Assembly (NCBI GenBank): GCA_916610825.1
Contig: OU744452.1
Span: 3,383,543 to 3,447,542 of the forward strand
Direction: 5' to 3'
Length of the DNA stretch: 64,000 nt
DNA from: Haliclystus octoradiatus
Lineage: Eukaryota > Cnidaria > Staurozoa > Stauromedusae > Haliclystidae
The notes beneath the pieces were generated by a model, which did no database searches, was not told the DNA's origin, and saw only the letters and a program-made list of their open reading frames with translations. The position numbers and the translations under genes were made by a program. This document shows positions 40,825 to 50,380 of the stretch, one piece after another (position 1 is the stretch's first letter; every line of letters starts with the position of its first letter).

Positions 40825-41589
40825 ATGTTTGATTCTATCCAGTAATTGTTATCATTCAGAATTATACCTTCATGTCATTAGGGGTATTGGATATCACTGC
40901 TCCATTGATCCTGTCTCGTTTTTATGTTAGTATTTTTGTTTGCCTACTGATTTTCCTGTTAATTTTTTAGTATTATTTTTCCGATTTATTAATTCTAATT
41001 TATGTTTTAGGGTCTTTACTTGGTTTTAGAGAAGTCAGTTGATGTTCTCAATTTGTCTGGATCCAGATACGGCCTTTGGTGTAGATTTTATTGGTTGGGT
41101 TATGCTGATCCGCTGCTGTTCTGTGTGCTGTTACATATTTATATTGTTAATACATCCTGTGTATATTTATTTTAATTATTAATTATTACTATTATTACCT
41201 TGGTATGATGTCTGTTGTGATCCTCTTGGAGTTAGCTTCATTTGCCTTTCACTGTCCTGAACGTTAATATTCTGTTCGTGATTTTGTAATGATGTGTTAA
41301 TTTATTATATCTTGCCTTTGGAGAACCATATTAGTCGTTGTAGACAGGTGGTCTCTGTTTTAGGTGTTCATATCTCGTTATCAGGTTCCCATTGAGTCAA
41401 TGGACGATTTAATTGTTTTACATTTGTTATGTCTGATTTAGAGTGATGTGAGATAGGACCAGTTGGTTAGAAGTGATATCCGCCCATCCCATGACATGAC
41501 TGGGGCTATAGGAGTTGTTTTGGTGTTTCTTGTATAGTTCATAGTTTTAGGGTGGACACCATCTTGTGTGTCCCCCACTGATTCTACAT

Positions 41590-41750
41590 TTTCGCGCTTG
41601 ATACTGAGCAAGGCAGTTTGGAGTTCGGCGCGCATAAAATCAGGCTGACGCGTTTCGTTTGTCGAGAGCCCAGGTTAAAACCCGTTGGCTAAAGCAAACT
41701 CATCAGAGCGACGCACCGAGAGGGTATGTCCGGAGACACGGGGATCCGAG
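41590..41750 (+). promoter_or_regulatory. CpG-dense stretch in insert (copy 1)
   Basis: Well over a dozen CG dinucleotides fall within about 160 bp (for example TTTTCGCGCTTG, TCGGCGCGCATAAAA, TGACGCGTTTCG, GAGCGACGCACCGAG), while the surrounding insert and the satellite are CpG-poor. A TATA-like CATAAAAT lies just after GGCGCG. It could be a promoter, the 5' end of a transcript, or older GC-rich coding sequence. I cannot tell which strand would be transcribed. Confidence 0.35.
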
Positions 41751-42967
41751 TCAGTATCGAAAAAGCAAGCCTTGATTGGAAAAGGAATGGTATTTCCTCT
41801 TCAATTCAGAGTTTTGAAAATATTTGAAAGTGTTCATCAATCAGTTCAAAAAATGTTAAGTTTTCTCAAATTGTTTGCAAGAATTTTCTATCATATAAAT
41901 GCCGAAAAACTCACTGTAGGTATCCCTACTCGGAGATGTGTTTTGGAGCGTCTTTTTCATATAAAAAAGTTTGAATTTTTTGGCGAGATGTTCGTTTCAG
42001 TGTTCGAAATTCGATCAAGGGTTAAAATAAAATCAATAATAAAATAAAAGATAACGAAAACATAGTATACTTGCAATAAAAATATCCAATAGTTAGATGT
42101 AACAGTGCCTATATATATTGATAATTCATTGAGGACAAAATATGCTGAACTGTGTTTCATATCAATTGGCAAATGTTCAATGATTTCATCAAGTGGTCCA
42201 TGATGAAGCACGTGGTGGCGTGATGGTGCGTCTTCTGAAAACCTAGTTATTGGAGCATGCCCTGCATCCGTCTTATGATATCAATTGCCTTGTTGATAAA
42301 TTATCATAGTCCTACAGTTTATTTTGTAATAGGTGTAGATTAATAAGTGTACCTTGGATTGATATTTTGATAATAATTTTTGATTTGTGTCTTTTGACTA
42401 ACTCTAGTGATGATAAATCGGGAAGAGAAATTTTAAGGCCAAGCACGAGGTACTTATCGATTTTATTTGCCCTTCGTTCATTGGTTGTAGTCATGGTTAT
42501 TTATTGGGTGGAGGATTATAAATCCTTTGGCTCAGGAGGAGGCTCTGCTCCGAGAAAGAGGTTCGTTAGCTAGATCCGATCGGGTTTATTGGATTCAGAA
42601 CATTCCTAAATATAGGATCCAAAATGGTAGAGCTGAATTGTATTTATGGAGTATTATTAAACTTAAATTACTTGGGAATTGGGATTACTTTGTTATTAGT
42701 TCATGGGTATATGGTTCGGGATTCATCTACGAATTGTTTGTTGGGGGACATTGGAAAGTGGAATGTCCACTGGTAAGTTTTTTAAATCATTGTTTTATCG
42801 TATCTTTGACTTGGTCTTTCTAACTGTCTTTCCTTCGGCTTCGGTCACCTGACGGTCATAGGGCTGTTGCTGTTGGTAGAATCATATAGCATTATATGAT
42901 TAGGTGGAGGTATTATGTGCTGTAATTCTCGTCTAGCTGGTTTGTTGGAGCCTGTTTTCCTATTAAA

Positions 42968-43378
42968 ATATGGAGATGTCAGATGGGGTTCTGTTGTATT
43001 TTTTGGACTTGTGGAGATGGTATATAGTTATAAAATGGGAGGTATCAGGTAGAAGTGTTTGGTGGGGTTATACTGTGTCTCATGGATCTGCTATGCTGAC
43101 TGACGGTTTAAAAGTATTTTAAGTGGGGAGGGGTCAGATAGGGGGTGTTTAATGGGATTATTTTGTGTTTCATGGTTTTGTTTTACTGGTGTGTATTGTA
43201 TAAAGTGGGGGGTATTAGATAGGAATGTTTTATGAGCTTTTACTGTATCTCATGGATCTGGTGTGCTGGTTTATGGTTCAAATGTGTTCTAGCCGAAAAG
43301 TGTCTGATAGGGGGTGTTTGATGAGGCTCTGTTGTGTTTCTTGGATTCGATGAACTGGTTCAATAGGTCTAGTATTTT
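42968..43378 (+). repeat. diverged minisatellite, period 82-90 bp (copy 1)
   Basis: About five related units start near 42968, 43033, 43123, 43205 and 43293. Each opens with a G-rich GTGGGG(A/G)GG..TCAG/TTAG-AT motif, continues with GGGGTGTTTGATGGG-like and TGTGTTTCATGGATCTG-like segments, and ends in an A/T-rich joint. Units are substantially diverged from each other, unlike the satellite. No frame is open across it. Confidence 0.65.
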
Positions 43379-44271
43379 AAAACCAAATTATTATTGTAAT
43401 AAATACGGATTGGAGATAATAAATGTAGCCTGAAGGGTATTTATTGATATTTTTTAATCATCTTGAAATTAAGACCAATACATGCTATTTTTTGTTGATA
43501 TTGTAAGTTATATAGAGATAATCAAATTAATGTTGTTGTATATAAGAACTCATAACTATTGTTTGTTGTGATCCGTTGTTTAACTTGATATTTCAGTTAT
43601 CAACTTGTTTAATTATAGTGCTATGAATATATAGATATACGACTCTGGTTTTTGAAAATAGGAGTCAATTAGTCAAATACATTAAATTGTATGGAGCTAC
43701 TAAATGTAGGCTGATGTGACATACATGTGATTGTTATCAGTATTTTTAAATTTTTAACATTGATAGATAATTAGGTGGGTATGTCTATTTTATATATTTA
43801 TTCATATAGTTCATGTCTCATAGTTTTTTATCCATTGGTTGTTTCCTTGGTTATGTTGCCATGGCCATTCTCTATTTCTCATGATTGTATTCTGTTTTTG
43901 GCCGACTTTCGATGCATTGGTCTGAAGTTGAGGAGTCTATTTATTTATCCTATGTTCGAGGTCAAATAACGTGGGTACTTGTACCATGGAGGGAGTATAA
44001 TAGTGGATCTATTTACTGAATCTATGGGTTAGTGTTTGATAAGTAAGAGTTGCATTGTAATTGAGATATATTTGACGTTCCTTCAGTCATTAATTTCAGG
44101 GTGATAGGGATGGCCTAGGTTATCAATGTGGGGGGGGTGTCTAGATATTTGATTCATTGTTTTGAAGTTGATTTCGGAAGTGCTCACAGTGGAGTTGGTC
44201 CCTGGTATGGATCAGGTGGTTTTTTATGTTTAAATGCCGTTTATAAGTGAGTGTGGGTTGAAGGCGACAGA

Positions 44272-44284
44272 ATTGCTTTTTGTT
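44272..44284 (+). other. duplication junction with 13-bp microhomology
   Basis: ATTGCTTTTTGTT joins insert sequence on its left (AAGGCGACAGA, as at 50119-50129) to satellite on its right (ATTTTGAACTCCC, as at 38447). The 13 bases are shared by both parents (38434-38446 and 50130-50142), so the exact crossover is ambiguous within them. Confidence 0.9.
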
Positions 44285-44635
44285 ATTTTGAACTCCCATC
44301 ATTGTTTCTGGTCATTTGAAAATCCCATGGGAGTTATGCATCATTTTGGTCATTTTGAATTACCTTGGGATTAGACATTGTTTTGGTCATTTTGAACTCT
44401 ATTGTTAATTATATATCATTTTTGGTCATTTAGCACACCCTTTGGAATTAACTATTGTTTTTGGTCATTTTAAACACTGTTGGTAGTTGTTCATCATTTA
44501 TGGCCATTTTGGGACTCTTTTATGAGTTATGGGTCATTTTGCAGTCTTTCAAGAATTAGGCATTACTTTTGGGAACTTGTAGCTCAATTGGGAGTTAATC
44601 ATCATGTTTGGTCGTTTTGAACTTCCATGGGACAT

Positions 44636-44656
44636 TGTGCTACATTGTGCTCAAAT
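44636..44656 (+). other. 20-bp net insertion with 10-bp direct duplication
   Basis: Copy 1 reads GGGACATAGGCATTG (near 38790). Copy 2 has 21 bases in place of one A. ACATTGTGCT is present twice in a row at 44632-44641 and 44642-44651, followed by CAAAT. This looks like a templated filler insertion in the second copy. All other satellite copies examined have the short form. Confidence 0.85.
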
Positions 44657-46339
44657 GGCATTGTTTTTGGTCATTTTGCACAATCTTGGAAATTAGACAT
44701 TGTTTTTATTCATTTTGAACTCTCTTGGTACTTATGTATCATTTTTGGTCACTTTGGACTTTTTTATGAGTTATGCGTCATTTTGATCATTTTGCACTCT
44801 TTCGAGAATTAGGCATTACTGTTGGTCATGTTGAACTCCCCAGGAGTTATGCCTCATGTTTGGTCGTTTTGAACTTCCATGGGACTCAGGCATTGTTTTT
44901 GGTCATTTTGAACTCTTTTATGAGTTATGCATCACTTTGCACTCTCTTGGGAATTGGGCATTGTTTTTTTGTCATTTTGCACATTCTTGGGAATTATCCA
45001 TTGCTTTTTGTTATTTTGAACTCCCATCATGGTTTTTGGTAATTATGAACTCTCTCGGGAGTTACGCAACATTCTTGATAATTTTGAACTTCCATGGGAC
45101 TCAGGCATTTTTTTGGTCATTTTAAACACTTTTATGAGATATGCATCATTTGCACTCTCTTGGGAATTAAGCAAAAGATTGGTGATATTGCACTCCCTTG
45201 GGATTTAGGCATTGTTTTTTATCATTTTACACATTCTTGAGAATTAGACATTATATTTTGTCATTTTGCATTACATTGGGAATTAGAATATGTTTTTGGT
45301 CATTTTCCACACCTTTGTAAACTAGACATTGTTTTAGATCATTTTTAACTCCCATGGGAGTTATGCATCATTTTCGTCATTTTGGGACTCTTTTATGAGT
45401 TATGCGTAATTTTGATCATTTTGCACTCTTTCGAGAATTAGGCATTACTTTTGGTCATTTTCAAATAACATGGGATTTATGCAGCATGTTTGGTGATTTT
45501 GAACTCCTTCGGGAGTTATCTATTGTTTTTGGTCAAATTAAGCTCTCTTCGGAGTTACGTATCATTCTTGGTCGTTTTGCACTCTCTCCATAATTAGGCA
45601 TTACTTTTGGTCATTTTGAACACTTTTGGTAGTTATGCATCATTTATGGTCATTTTGGGACTGTTTTATGAGTTATTCGTCATTTTAGTCATTTGGAATT
45701 TTTTTGAGAATTAGGCATCACTTTTGTATATTTTGAGCTCCCTTGGAAGTTATGCATCATGTTTGATCATTTTGAACTCCCTTGGGAGTTTTGCATCATG
45801 TTTGGTCGTTTTGAACTTCCATGCCACTTGGCATTGTTTTTAGTCATTTTGCACTCCTTTGGGAATTAGGCATTGTTTTTGATCATTTTGCACACCCTTG
45901 TTAATTAGAAATTGTTTTTTGTCATTTCGAAATCTATTGGGAATTATGCATCATTTTTGGTCACTTTGAGCTTCCAGGAGGCTCAGGCATTGTTCCTGGT
46001 CATTTTAAACTTCCATGGCAGTTATGCATCATTTTGGCCATTTTGAATTACCTTGGGAATTATCCATTGCTTTTTGTTATTTTAAAATCCCATCATTGTT
46101 TTTGATAATTTTTGACTCCCATGGGAGTTATGCATCATTTTCGTCATTTTGGGACTCTTTTATGAGTTATGCGTAATTTTGATCATTTTGCACTACATTG
46201 GAAATTAGAATATGTTTTTGGTCATTTTCCACACTTTTGGAAACTGGACATTGTTTTAGATCATTTTTAACTCCCATGGGAGTTATGCATCATTTTCGTC
46301 ATTTTGGGACTCTTTTATGAGTTATGCGTAATTTTGATC

Positions 46340-46353
46340 ATTTTGCACTCTTT
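46340..46353 (+). repeat. target-site duplication, left flank (copy 2)
   Basis: The same 14-mer, ATTTTGCACTCTTT, left of the complete insert copy. It pairs with 50367-50380. Confidence 0.82.
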
Positions 46354-46374
46354 TTGTTTCCTAAATAGTAAGTA

Positions 46375-46398
46375 TCAATGGAATGTTCGTTCCATTGA
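46375..46398 (+). other. perfect 9-bp stem hairpin, second copy
   Basis: Duplicate of the hairpin at 40517-40540, with stem and loop unchanged although a base just upstream differs between the copies (TAACTATC versus TAAGTATC). Confidence 0.7.
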
Positions 46399-47447
46399 CA
46401 TTACTACAGTTTTAACCTTCAACGTCCCTCATGGGAAAGGGTACTAACCCTTGATTCTTTATGGGTGTGTGATCGTTGGGAGGGAGGCTGCATGTCTCGA
46501 ATAGTGTTCCTATCCTAGTAATTATAACGGACTGTTTCTCTATCTGATTGTTGTATATCACTGATTGTACAAAATTAATGTTATATAGCTACAGTGAAAC
46601 TATTATATAAGACACTATTCTTTGGCATTGGATTAGTGGTCATTAAGAGAGGTGATCACTATATTGAGGTGATCATTATATCATGTTTGATTCTATCCAG
46701 TAATTGTTATCATTCAGAATTATACCTCCATGTCATTAGGGGTATTGGATATCACTGCTCCATTGATCCTGTCTCGTTTTTATGTTAGTATTTTTGTTTG
46801 CCTACTGATTTTCCTGTTAATTTTTTAGTATTATTTTTCCGATTTATTAATTCTAATTTATGTTTTAGGGTCTTTACTTGGTTTTAGAGAAGTCAGTTGA
46901 TGTTCTCAATTTGTCTGGATCCAGATACGGCCTTTGGTGTAGATTTTATTGGTTGGGTTATGCTGATCCGCTGCTGTTCTGTGTGCTGTTACATATTTAT
47001 ATTGTTAATACATCCTGTGTATATTTATTTTAATTATTAATTATTACTATTATTACCTTGGTATGATGTCTGTTGTGATCCTCTTGGAGTTAGCTTCATT
47101 TGCCTTTCACTTTCCTGAACGTTAATATTCTGTTCGTGATTTTGTAATGATGTGTTAATTTATTATATCTTGCCTTTGGAGAACCATATTAGTCGTTGTA
47201 GACAGGTGGTCTCTGTTTTAGGTGTTCATATCTCGTTATCAGGTTCCCATTGAGTCAATGGACGATTTAATTGTTTTACATTTGTTATGTCTGATTTAGA
47301 GTGATGTGAGATAGGACCAGTTGGTTAGAAGTGATATCCGCCCATCCCATAACATGACTGGGGCTATAGGAGTTGTTTTGGTGTTTCTTGTATAGTTCAT
47401 AGTTTTAGGGTGGACACCATCTTGTGTGTCCCCCACTGATTCTACAT

Positions 47448-47608
47448 TTTCGCGCTTGATACTGAGCAAGGCAGTTTGGAGTTCGGCGCGCATAAAATCA
47501 GGCTGACGCGTTTCGTTTGTCGAGAGCCCAGGTTAAAACCCGTTGGCTAAAGCAAACTCATCAGAGCGACGCACCGAGAGGGTATGTCCGGAGACACGGG
47601 GATCCGAG
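47448..47608 (+). promoter_or_regulatory. CpG-dense stretch in insert (copy 2)
   Basis: Duplicate of 41590-41750, without visible loss of CpGs to TpG/CpA between copies in this stretch. That fits a recent duplication. Confidence 0.35.
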
Positions 47609-48825
47609 TCAGTATCGAAAAAGCAAGCCTTGATTGGAAAAGGAATGGTATTTCCTCTTCAATTCAGAGTTTTGAAAATATTTGAAAGTGTTCATCAATC
47701 AGTTCAAAAAATGTTAAGTTTTCTCAAATTGTTTGCAAGAATTTTCAATCATATAAATGCCGAAAAACTCACTGTAGGTATCCCTACTCGGAGATGTGTT
47801 TTGGAGCGTCTTTTTCATATAAAAAAGTTTGAATTTTTTGGCGAGATGTTCGTTTCAGTGTTCGAAATTCGATCAAGGGTTAAAATAAAATCAATAATAA
47901 AATAAAAGATAACGAAAACATAGTATACTTGCAATAAAAATATCCAATAGTTAGATGTAACAGTGCCTATATATATTGATAATTCATTGAGGACAAAATA
48001 TGCTGAACTGTGTTTCATATCAATTGGCAAATGTTCAATGATTTCATCAAGTGGTCCATGATGAAGCACGTGGTGGCGTGATGGTGCGTCTTCTGAAAAC
48101 CTAGTTATTGGAGCATGCCCTGCATCCGTCTTATGATATCAATTGCCTTGTTGATAAATTATCATAGTCCTACAGTTTATTTTGTAATAGGTGTAGATTA
48201 ATAAGTGTACCTTGGATTGATATTTTGATAATAATTTTTGATTTGTGTCTTTTGACTAACTCTAGTGATGATAAATCGGGAAGAGAAATTTTAAGGCCAA
48301 GCACGAGGTACTTATCGATTTTATTTGCCCTTCGTTCATTGGTTGTAGTCATGGTTATTTATTGGGTGGAGGATTATAAATCCTTTGGCTCAGGAGGAGG
48401 CTCTGCTCCGAGAAAGAGGTTCGTTAGCTAGATCCGATCGGGTTTATTGGATTCAGAACATTCCTAAATATAGGATCCAAAATGGTAGAGCTGAATTGTA
48501 TTTATGGAGTATTATTAAACTTAAATTACTTGGGAATTGGGATTACTTTGTTATTAGTTCATGGGTATATGGTTCGGGATTCATCTACGAATTGTTTGTT
48601 GGGGGACATTGGAAAGTGGAATGTCCACTGGTAAGTTTTTTAAATCATTGTTTTATCGTATCTTTGACTTGGTCTTTCTAACTGTCTTTCCTTCGGCTTC
48701 GGTCACCTGACGGTCATAGGGCTGTTGCTGTTGGTAGAATCATATAGCATTATATGATTAGGTGGAGGTATTATGTGCTGTAATTCTCGTCTAGCTGGTT
48801 TGTTGGAGCCTGTTTTCCTATTAAA

Positions 48826-49236
48826 ATATGGAGATGTCAGATGGGGTTCTGTTGTATTTTTTGGACTTGTGGAGATGGTATATAGTTATAAAATGGGAGG
48901 TATCAGGTAGAAGTGTTTGGTGGGGTTATACTGTGTCTCATGGATCTGCTATGCTGACTGACGGTTTAAAAGTATTTTAAGTGGGGAGGGGTCAGATAGG
49001 GGGTGTTTAATGGGATTATTTTGTGTTTCATGGTTTTGTTTTACTGGTGTGTATTGTATAAAGTGGGGGGTATTAGATAGGAATGTTTTATGAGCTTTTA
49101 CTGTATCTCATGGATCTGGTGTGCTGGTTTATGGTTCAAATGTGTTCTAGCCGAAAAGTGTCTGATAGGGGGTGTTTGATGAGGCTCTGTTGTGTTTCTT
49201 GGATTCGATGAACTGGTTCAATAGGTCTAGTATTTT
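48826..49236 (+). repeat. diverged minisatellite, period 82-90 bp (copy 2)
   Basis: Duplicate of 42968-43378. I noticed no unit-number difference, so the array has not expanded or contracted since the tandem duplication. Confidence 0.65.
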
Positions 49237-50098
49237 AAAACCAAATTATTATTGTAATAAATACGGATTGGAGATAATAAATGTAGCCTGAAGGGTATTT
49301 ATTGATATTTTTTAATCATCTTGAAATTAAGACCAATACATGCTATTTTTTGTTGATATTGTAAGTTATATAGAGATAATCAAATTAATGTTGTTGTATA
49401 TAAGAACTCATAACTATTGTTTGTTGTGATCCGTTGTTTAACTTGATATTTCAGTTATCAACTTGTTTAATTATAGTGCTATGAATATATAGATATACGA
49501 CTCTGGTTTTTGAAAATAGGAGTCAATTAGTCAAATACATTAAATTGTATGGAGCTACTAAATGTAGGCTGATGTGACATACATGTGATTGTTATCAGTA
49601 TTTTTAAATTTTTAACATTGATAGATAATTAGGTGGGTATGTCTATTTTATATATTTATTCATATAGTTCATGTCTCATAGTTTTTTATCCATTGGTTGT
49701 TTCCTTGGTTATGTTGCCATGGCCATTCTCTATTTCTCATGATTGTATTCTGTTTTTGGCCGACTTTCGATGCATTGGTCTGAAGTTGAGGAGTCTATTT
49801 ATTTATCCTATGTTCGAGGTCAAATAACGTGGGTACTTGTACCATGGAGGGAGTATAATAGTGGATCTATTTACTGAATCTATGGGTTAGTGTTTGATAA
49901 GTAAGAGTTGCATTGTAATTGAGATATATTTGACGTTCCTTCAGTCATTAATTTCAGGGTGATAGGGATGGCCTAGGTTATCAATGTGGGGGGGGTGTCT
50001 AGATATTTGATTCATTGTTTTGAAGTTGATTTCGGAAGTGCTCACAGTGGAGTTGGTCCCTGGTATGGATCAGGTGGTTTTTTATGTTTAAATGCCGT

Positions 50099-50366
50099 TT
50101 ATAAGTGAGTGTGGGTTGAAGGCGACAGAATTGCTTTTTGTTGTTCTAGGAACGGTGTTAAGTAGTTCTTAAAGATAGGTTTTAGGAGTCGTTCAAAGTC
50201 AGGATGATATGGGAGTACTATTGGTAGGATTTGTTTGGATGTTGTTGGTGAGGGTTGTTCACTTTTCTGTTTTGAAAGTGTCAGTTTCATAGCTTTGAGG
50301 AGGGCGAGGGATGGATAGTCTCTCTCTATGAATGAAAGGTAGAGTAGATAAAGTCTGATGTGTAGG
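50099..50366 (-). pseudogene. coding-like remnant, possibly retroelement RT-linker region
   Basis: Reading the minus strand leftwards from the insert edge, one frame is open from 50365 to a stop at 50099, about 88 codons. It has no start needed at the edge. A methionine at 50290 is internal. The peptide contains ERDYPSLALLKAM, then a Ser/Gln/Pro-rich stretch, then LPIVLPYHPDFERLLKPIF and KNYLTPFL. The order R-x-Y-P...LL.KA, then LP-[IV]-V-x-x-Y-H/N-P...L..I...L recalls the segment after the reverse transcriptase core in Penelope-like and related animal elements. That is recall of a family pattern, not a database match. The frame ends soon after, so any protein is a fragment. It is cut at the insertion boundary, as expected for 5' truncation. 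The duplicate at 44241-44284 retains only the last codons. Confidence 0.35.
50130..50142 (+). other. duplication breakpoint microhomology, right
   Basis: ATTGCTTTTTGTT in its original insert context, preceded by GGCGACAGA and followed by GTTCTAGGAACGG. Left of it the sequence is present in both copies, and right of it only here. Confidence 0.85.
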
Positions 50367-50380
50367 ATTTTGCACTCTTT
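50367..50380 (+). repeat. target-site duplication, right flank
   Basis: ATTTTGCACTCTTT where satellite resumes, followed by GGAGAATTAGGCATTAC. The base before it differs from the left copy, and so do the bases after, so the repeat is exactly 14 bp. Confidence 0.82.

Larger units (their letters stand above)
38434..44271 (+). repeat. tandem segmental duplication, copy 1 (5838 bp)
   Basis: Comprises satellite (38434-40495) plus the first 3776 bp of the non-satellite insert. Its successor 44272-50129 is nearly identical over the whole length. I counted about seven substitutions within 40.5-41.9 kb, several more in the satellite part, and noticed none from 41.9 to 44.27 kb. The unit starts at the satellite occurrence of ATTGCTTTTTGTT. 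Confidence 0.95.
40496..44271 (-). mobile_element. ~4.0-kb insertion, truncated duplicate copy
   Basis: Same sequence as 46354-50129, lacking the last 237 bp because the tandem-duplication junction at 44272 replaced them with satellite. It therefore has a left target-site repeat but no right one. Differences from the other copy include bases near 40514, 40616, 40654, 40868, 41251, 41491 and 41890. Confidence 0.7.
44272..46353 (+). repeat. 39-bp satellite between the two insert copies
   Basis: The same satellite resumes immediately after the truncated first insert copy and runs to the second. It is the duplicated counterpart of 38434-40495, offset by 5838 bp before a 20-bp net insertion at 44636-44656 and by 5858 bp after it. 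Sequence is nearly identical to the first copy, with scattered substitutions (for example near 45559, 45736 and 46233). Confidence 0.95.
44272..50129 (+). repeat. tandem segmental duplication, copy 2 (5858 bp)
   Basis: Second copy of the preceding unit, longer by a 20-bp net insertion at 44636-44656. Immediately beyond it the insert continues with sequence that copy 1 lacks (50143-50366). This copy is therefore the one attached to the original right end of the insert. Confidence 0.95.
46354..50366 (-). mobile_element. ~4.0-kb insertion in satellite, complete copy
   Basis: A 4013-bp block with no satellite monomers. It is bounded by the 14-bp direct repeat and has an unoccupied paralogous site at 37940. 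Composition is mixed AT-rich with one CpG-dense stretch, unlike the satellite. In order it holds a 9-bp-stem hairpin (46375), AT-rich DNA with nothing recognisable (46460-47440), a CpG-dense stretch (about 47448-47608), AT-rich DNA with short unconvincing frames (47610-48825), a minisatellite (48826-49236), featureless AT-rich DNA (49237-50098), and a minus-strand coding-like remnant (50099-50366). I see no long terminal repeats and no clear terminal inverted repeats. A 14-bp target duplication and a frame cut off at the right edge would fit a 5'-truncated target-primed retroelement on the minus strand with its 3' end at the left (short A-rich AAACAAAAA on that strand). The element family is unproven. 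Confidence 0.65.

Noticed and set aside
41438-41635. 65-codon minus-strand frame starting in the CpG-dense patch
   Set aside because: The frame extends upstream about 18 codons to a stop, but shows no recognisable family and the duplicate is nearly identical. This is weak evidence.
41685-42047. 120-codon + strand frame in the insert (copy at 47543-47905)
   Set aside because: Begins in the CpG-dense patch and is open in both copies, but the copies are recent duplicates, so conservation is uninformative (one residue differs, Y/N). No domain is recognised. It is left as an unconvincing frame.
42527-42823. 98-codon + strand frame with a GTAAGT splice-donor-like site at 42773 (copy at 48385-48681)
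   Set aside because: The donor hexamer near its end is suggestive of an exon, but there is no matching acceptor upstream that I can defend and no recognisable domain. RNA-seq would decide.
43775-43969. 64-codon + strand hydrophobic frame in the insert
   Set aside because: It is short and AT-driven with no context. AT-rich DNA readily gives Phe/Leu/Ile-rich frames.
44130-44137. Run of eight G residues (also 49988-49995)
   Set aside because: A single homopolymer run without further G-tracts in register nearby, so I cannot support a G-quadruplex.
40496-44271. DNA transposon with terminal inverted repeats, or LTR element
   Set aside because: Reverse-complementing the right end (CCTACACATCAGAC) and comparing it with the left end (TTGTTTCCTAAATAG) gives no convincing match. 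No long direct repeats flank an internal region, and a 14-bp target duplication is longer than usual for those classes.
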